Positions 59,425-64,000 of a stretch of 64,000 bases of DNA are shown one piece after another. How positions within the stretch are numbered: position 1 is the first letter of the stretch; the number at the start of each line of letters is the position of its first letter. The position numbers and the translations under genes are program-made. This stretch comes from Siphonodentalium dalli (Eukaryota > Mollusca > Scaphopoda > Gadilida > Siphonodentaliidae): contig CP136063.1 in NCBI GenBank assembly GCA_032622095.1, positions 276,883,426 through 276,947,425 on the forward strand, given 5' to 3'. Below the pieces are notes generated by a model. It saw only the letters and a list, made by a program, of their open reading frames with translations, was not told where the DNA came from and searched no databases.

Positions 59425-59870
59425 TTAATCCGGTCTATAGTCAGTGATGCATACTTCACATAGGAAATGTCCAGATGATGAGTTCAACTTATTGTTTGAA
59501 CACCCCACCCCGAATATACTGGACTCTTTCTCTACTTTTAGCTATCGTCTGCTTATATTTCATGAAATCCCCATCCATATTAATAGTAGACAATTCCAGT
59601 GCACATTTTTATAACTGGCTGTAAGAATCCATTCAGAAAAGCCATGGTTAACCCTGTCTATAGTCAGTGATGCATACTTCACACAGGACATGTTCAGATG
59701 GTGAGTTCAACTTATTATTTGAACACCACGACCCCCCCCCTTCAATAAACAGGACTCCTGTACTTTTGGCTATCGCCTGCTAATATTTCATGAAATCCCC
59801 ATCCATAGACAATTCCAGTGCACAGTTTTATAACTGGCAGTAAGAATCCATTCAGAAAAGCCAGGGTTAA
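59425..59870 (+). repeat. Tandem duplication of a family D derivative, about 220 bp x 2
   Basis: Both units begin GGTTAA..GTCTATAGTCAGTGATGC, contain GTTCAACTTATT, TATCG(T/C)CTGCT and AATTCCAGTGCACA, and end AAGAATCCATTCAG(A)AAAGC. The second is shorter by about 10 bp and has a C-run. The blocks are family D-related but the left terminus is replaced by the GTCTATAGTCAGTG segment. Confidence 0.65.
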
Positions 59871-60230
59871 CACGAGTTTGATATCTTCTCGAACAAATCC
59901 CCGTGATGATAGCATGATAGGCCCAGCACGACTCTTTGTGATATCTCTTTGATATAACATGGATTTTTCTGCTATCACTGATTGTTCAAAACAAGAATTT
60001 TAAATGTGGCTTCGTGATGTCTAGTTAATCTGTTAGGAACTGTGAGCAACCGGGGATGATGAACCAGTTACTTCACATCATGTCATTTATAAACCTCGGT
60101 ATGCGTTTCTTCTGATCATCCCGTCCGTGAAATATATCGCGTATTCAGGGGCGGTGGGGTCAGGCGCACCATAAAGGATCAAGTGACACATAAGGAGCTT
60201 GTTTCACGTTCATATAGTACAATTCGACAA

Positions 60231-60474
60231 TTCACCCTTCAAATACTAAATGGATTCTCCCGCTCAGTTATGCAAGTATATATTGGAATGGTCTGTTATT
60301 CATTTGGAGGGATTCATGTTATAAAAGCAGACAACAGACAGACGAACAGCTAATTTGGTGGGAAATGTTCAGAAAAGTTCAACTATGGTCGTTTGTTGAA
60401 CATATTATCTGAATATTTCCAAAGGTAACTACTCACCAATGAGTGATTAATATAGAAAGGGTTTACGATATGTG
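60231..60474. mobile_element. Family D MITE, near full length, reverse
   Basis: ACCCTTCAAATACTAAATGG, TTCTCCCGCTCAGTTAT, TATTGGAATGGTCTGTTATT, TTTGGAGGGATT, a hairpin around GTCGTTTGTTGAACATATTA and TATAGAAAGGGTTTA follow in the reverse family D order. Confidence 0.68.
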
Positions 60475-60574
60475 TAACAAAACTGTGAGGAAACTGAGAC
60501 GAAGGACCAGTTCCTTTACACCATGTCATTTATAGACCTCGGTATCCCTGATAATATGTATGATTCATAACTTA

Positions 60575-60638
60575 ATTACCCTACAATTACACTACAATTA
60601 CCCACCCTACAATTACCCTACAATCACCCTACAATCAG
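60575..60638 (+). repeat. 11-bp degenerate tandem repeat
   Basis: Five to six units of TACCCTACAAT with small changes. Confidence 0.8.
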
Positions 60639-61239
60639 GGGCGAGGTAGGTCGAAACAAGGGGGCCACGTGACTCTAGCTGTTTACATGGTCTATCTATA
60701 TATGTCCCAGAGCTAAATGTTTTTGAATGGTCACTCTCGCCTAAAACAGTGCTGACGGATTTGAAAATGTGCTGAAGGGGTATATACACAGGGTTTGCTA
60801 TCGGCACTAACGCAGTTGCGTATTATATGTCTGGAAGTTTGGCACACAACATTATCAGTTTGTTTTCAGTTCATTTTAATTTCCACTTGAACGTAAACAA
60901 TTATTCCCTAACACAAATCACGGTAGACGCGAAAACTAAACGTCATTTAGAACGCGATTTCAATACATGTGTACCCTTCAAATACATTGAAAAACTGAAT
61001 ATATATATACACTTCAGCATTTGTTGTGTGAGGGTGACCCCCTTTCAGCCTAAATGTCATATATCGTCGCCTTATATAGTCAAAGGGACGTAAGTTGATT
61101 TTGATCATTTCAGGAGAGACAAAAACTTATTTTTATTAATTTTGCTGTTGTTTCTAAAGTGTAAATAATGTCTGAAGAGCGGCAAACACACCCTTTGAGA
61201 ATATATAAATTGACTCCTGACCGACCTATAATATGCTGC

Positions 61240-61415
61240 GATTATGATGACGATGATGATGATGATGATGACGACGAAAATGACTATGATGGCGAGGATG
61301 AATAGTATGGCGATGATGTTGATGGCGGTGATCACGATGGTGATGATGATGGTGGTGACGATGATTATGATGATAATGATGATGATGATGAAAATAATGA
61401 TGACGATGATGATAT
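61240..61415 (+). repeat. (GAT)n trinucleotide microsatellite
   Basis: An imperfect GAT/GAC array. The antisense isoleucine-rich open frame is a by-product. Confidence 0.9.
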
Positions 61416-61500
61416 AATGATAGTACAACAATACACTTCTGCCATATTAAAATGTCAAGCCACTTGTGTAAATATATGTATGTTAATTAGTACTCTGTAT

Positions 61501-61549
61501 TCGCCACTTAATTGTGGAGTTGCGTTAAATAAACAATCAATCAATCAAG
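61501..61549 (+). mobile_element. Probable LINE/SINE 3' tail
   Basis: TTAATTGTGGAGTTGCGTTA followed by AATAAACAATCAATCAATCA is a polyadenylation-like signal and a short tandem tail. No coding part recognised upstream. Confidence 0.4.
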
Positions 61550-61938
61550 TAAAATCACTCAAAATTGTTTTTACGACTTTTTGCCAAAAATGACGCATCA
61601 TCGTATATATCAAGAAAGTCAAAGTAAAATGTGTCGTCATGGATACGAATAAAATCAAGGTTCTGATTGAGCTATATATAGTGGTTATATAGAGGTGTCA
61701 AATACACGACGTAAAACCTTGAAAAACCTTTCTTTATTCATTAGACGGGTCCTGATTTTATTCAAAACTCATGAGGCATACTATATACGTTTTCATTAGA
61801 CATTTGCACAACCATGGGCTGTTCTCAATCAACTGTTTTATTAAAATATGTTTAATTTTCACCGCGCACCACTTTTATATTTTTGCACACAATGATATGC
61901 ACTGTTCAATTGTATTCCACCACGCTCTATTGTGTCAT

Positions 61939-61980
61939 ATTTGACGATTTGAGTGAATAAATAATTTAATTGAATTGACA
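61939..61980 (+). mobile_element. LINE 3' tail, same type as at 11.7 kb
   Basis: GAGTGAATAAATAATTTAAT followed by TGAATTGA resembles the tail of the minus-strand LINE at 11725-11760 (GAGTGAATAAAGAATTGAAT). The sequence upstream does not obviously match, so only the last tens of bases are supported. Confidence 0.4.
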
Positions 61981-62639
61981 GAAACTTGTTTGCACGTGTA
62001 AATCCAATTTTGCCCAAAAACCGACTCACGTCCTTTTGACTGCGTTTAAGGCGACGATGTCGGCCAATACACAGTGTTGGATATCACCCTGATATGCTTC
62101 AATTGAAACACATGCATGTGTACCATTTAGCCGTTACAAGATGTGGGTATTGATAACACCGTGTATGTCCTAAACTACAATTCTCATAAACCAAACCAGT
62201 GTATAACAGAAAATGCATTTCAAAACACATTTTGCATTGTGACAAATTTATTTGAAAAGGAAATTCTAGCCAGTGTTTGGATGACGGAGAATTCACTCAT
62301 GTGCCAGACTCATAAATCACGGAATAAAGGTCGAAAAAGTAAAGAGTATACCTGATCCGTATTCACATCACGTATTATTACATAGTATTACACGTTTCCT
62401 GTTTTAAATAGTTTAACCCACGCAACCGCAAGCGACTCTGTTGGAATCCTTACTTGTCACAAGCAGACTAACGAGGCCCCCTTTTTGTTATATATTGCGT
62501 ATTCCGGACGAAGAACACCGCGTGTTAATATTTCGGATGCCATGCAGATGATTCCATTGATGTTCTCTTTCGGTGTTATACTTAACAATTAGAGCGTTGT
62601 TTGTAGTTGACTTGACGGGTATATAGTGCCCAGTGGGGT

Positions 62640-63247
62640 TGGTACATAGTTCACGAGGTGAAATATATCACATGAAACCTCTATAATATCATTGAAAAAT
62701 CCATTAGATATTATCTTATATCTCACTGGTGGGTAATAGCTAAATGTCTGGCAGCGGTAATCACGAATAAGCGCGTACTTCCCGCCAATTTGGCAGCGCG
62801 CCAATAAAATTACTTTACATTGTTTATGCGGATCAATACTATTTTGAAAAGCCGCGCATGACACCAAAACCAGACCAAAAAAAATGATTGAGTTGTTCAT
62901 CAAAGTAAAATTATTGTCCAACTTCTTTGCACTAACGAAAATAGACACAAAACAAAGAGGCAAATTGGGGGACTATATTTTTCGTTGCAATCCTGAGCGT
63001 GAAATATTGTCGTATACGGTTGTGAAGCGTCTCAGCCAACGATGTAAATGTGTCCATTTTAAGCTTCTTTTAAGGATTTTGATTTGTTACAAAGGAATAA
63101 AGTTCTAGTTTTTTTCCATGTGATATACAAGATCTTCAACTCGTTATGTTGGGATATAAGATTTAGAAAAATTTGATTCATAACTCGTCTACGAATCGTT
63201 TCATAAAATCGTATATCCCAACATAACGAGTTGGAGATCCTGTCTAT
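62640..63247 (-). mobile_element. Family H one-ended foldback element, copy 2
   Basis: The palindromic end is at 63122-63246 (GATCTTCAACTCGTTATGTT and CATAACGAGTTGGAGATCC). The body extends down to ATATATCACATGAAACC near 62665. It is homologous in inverse orientation to 31846-32395. The inner palindrome loop is shorter than in copy 1, and the body has a segment of about 200 bp (around 62740-62860) not seen in copy 1. Confidence 0.65.
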
Positions 63248-63412
63248 ACACACCCACTGCATGGGCACAATACCAGCATATAGTCAACGACAAGACATAC
63301 TCCATATTTATTAAATTCTACCGAACAATTCGAACTTGTATCATGCATCTATACACACCCTTATCCCGCTAATACAATCTGTAGGCCTGTTCAAAGACCC
63401 TTCAGTAGAAGT

Positions 63413-63920
63413 TTAACCCTTTCATGACTGGAGCTTCCTGATTTTTGCGAAAACCGTGTGCCACTGCATTCTCTTATATATGCGAGTCGACCTTATGTTA
63501 TATTATTTTTTATAATTGTTAAGAAAATAATGTAAGAAAAAATTATAAAAAGTTGTTAAAGAATGTAAGAAAAAATAATGATATAAATTGTTAAAGAATG
63601 TAATAAAAAATTTAAAAAATTGATAAAGAATGTAAGAAAACATTATCAGAAATAATAACAAATGATAAAATTGTGTTAAAGAATATAAGAAAAAATGATA
63701 TAAAAAAATTGTTATAGAATGTAAGAAAGAATGATAGAAAATGACAAAAATTGTTAAACAATGTAAGACAAAAATGATAAAAAAAATTTTTATAAAAATT
63801 GTTAAAGAATGTACGAAAGTTTGATAATAAATGACAAAAAATTGTTAGGCCTATGGTGGACTCTCATATATAACAGAATGCATTGACACAGGGTCTTTGA
63901 AAGGGTCACGAACGGGTTAA
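63413..63920. mobile_element. Family C MITE with long spacer, eroded hairpins
   Basis: TTAA at both edges. CCCTTTCATGACTGGAGCTT is on the left and CACGAACGGG on the right. The left hairpin keeps only its first arm (GCATTCTCTTATATATGCGA) and the right only TCATATATAACAGAATGC. The spacer of about 330 bp is a degenerate array of AATTGTTAAAGAATGTAAGA units, the complement of the spacer type in the 38003 copy. Confidence 0.7.
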
Positions 63921-64000
63921 TAATAATATAAATAAAGTACAACTCGTTTACTGAGAACAAATACGATTATCCACTTACTGATAAACAGTTTTTTTTTAAA

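Noticed and set aside
61105-61431. Isoleucine-rich 108-codon frame
   Set aside because: Antisense reading of the (GAT)n microsatellite.

Overview
This is a non-coding-rich window from a bilaterian animal nuclear genome. The sequence is AT-rich and spliced-gene-like, with no operons and no bacterial gene spacing. It is crowded with small DNA transposons (MITEs), minisatellites and decayed non-LTR retrotransposon ends. The one confident host gene is a netrin, seen as its first coding exon on the minus strand (50106-51141). It carries a signal peptide, a full laminin N-terminal domain and the first laminin-type EGF module, and ends at a GTGAGT splice donor. The netrin and the tRNA-SINE, CR1/Jockey-like and foldback-MITE content suggest a marine invertebrate (lophotrochozoan or invertebrate deuterostome). 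The species cannot be named from the sequence alone.

Layout. About 1-50 kb lies downstream of the netrin exon on its strand. I recognised no second netrin exon there, so much of it may be intron 1. It holds repeat families that I name here for the annotation. Family A has GTGACCCGCC termini and 4-bp A/T target duplications. Family B has TTAA-CCCTTTACCCAACA termini. Family C has TTAA-CCCTTTCATGAC-GGAGC termini. Family D has TTAA-CCCTTTCTATACTAAAT termini and a central GTTCAGATAATAAG hairpin. Family E has CAAGCCT termini, 8-bp duplications and is hAT-like. Family F has TA-CAGTAATGCCCAAAG termini and is a mariner-like foldback. Family G has CAGGGGGG termini and 7-bp duplications. Family H has a one-ended foldback, in two copies. 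Non-LTR retrotransposon ends lie at 10.2, 11.7-12.2 and 27.3 kb, and a tRNA-derived SINE lies near 11 kb. Large tandem arrays lie at 25.8-26.95 kb (about 34 units), 40.2-40.9 kb (50 bp x 14), 41.3-41.7 kb (49 bp x 9), 43.5-44.1 kb (34 bp x 19) and 54.7-57.9 kb (49 bp x about 65).

The most unusual feature is a four-armed palindromic cassette. It consists of two 65-bp near-perfect hairpins (stem CCAATGCATTCTCTTATATA, loop ATA/TAT) in inverted orientation. It forms the core of families A, B and C even though their terminal repeats and target duplications differ. In family C the tip of the hairpin has changed on both arms so that pairing is kept. Families E, F, G and H and a single-copy 158-bp hairpin show that foldback structure is a general theme here. 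Several nested insertions (A into D, C into D, a LINE end into A) give a relative chronology.

Limits. Repeat boundaries, superfamily assignments and copy numbers were read by eye. No database search was possible. Most open frames over 60 codons come from palindromes or minisatellites and are not annotated as genes.
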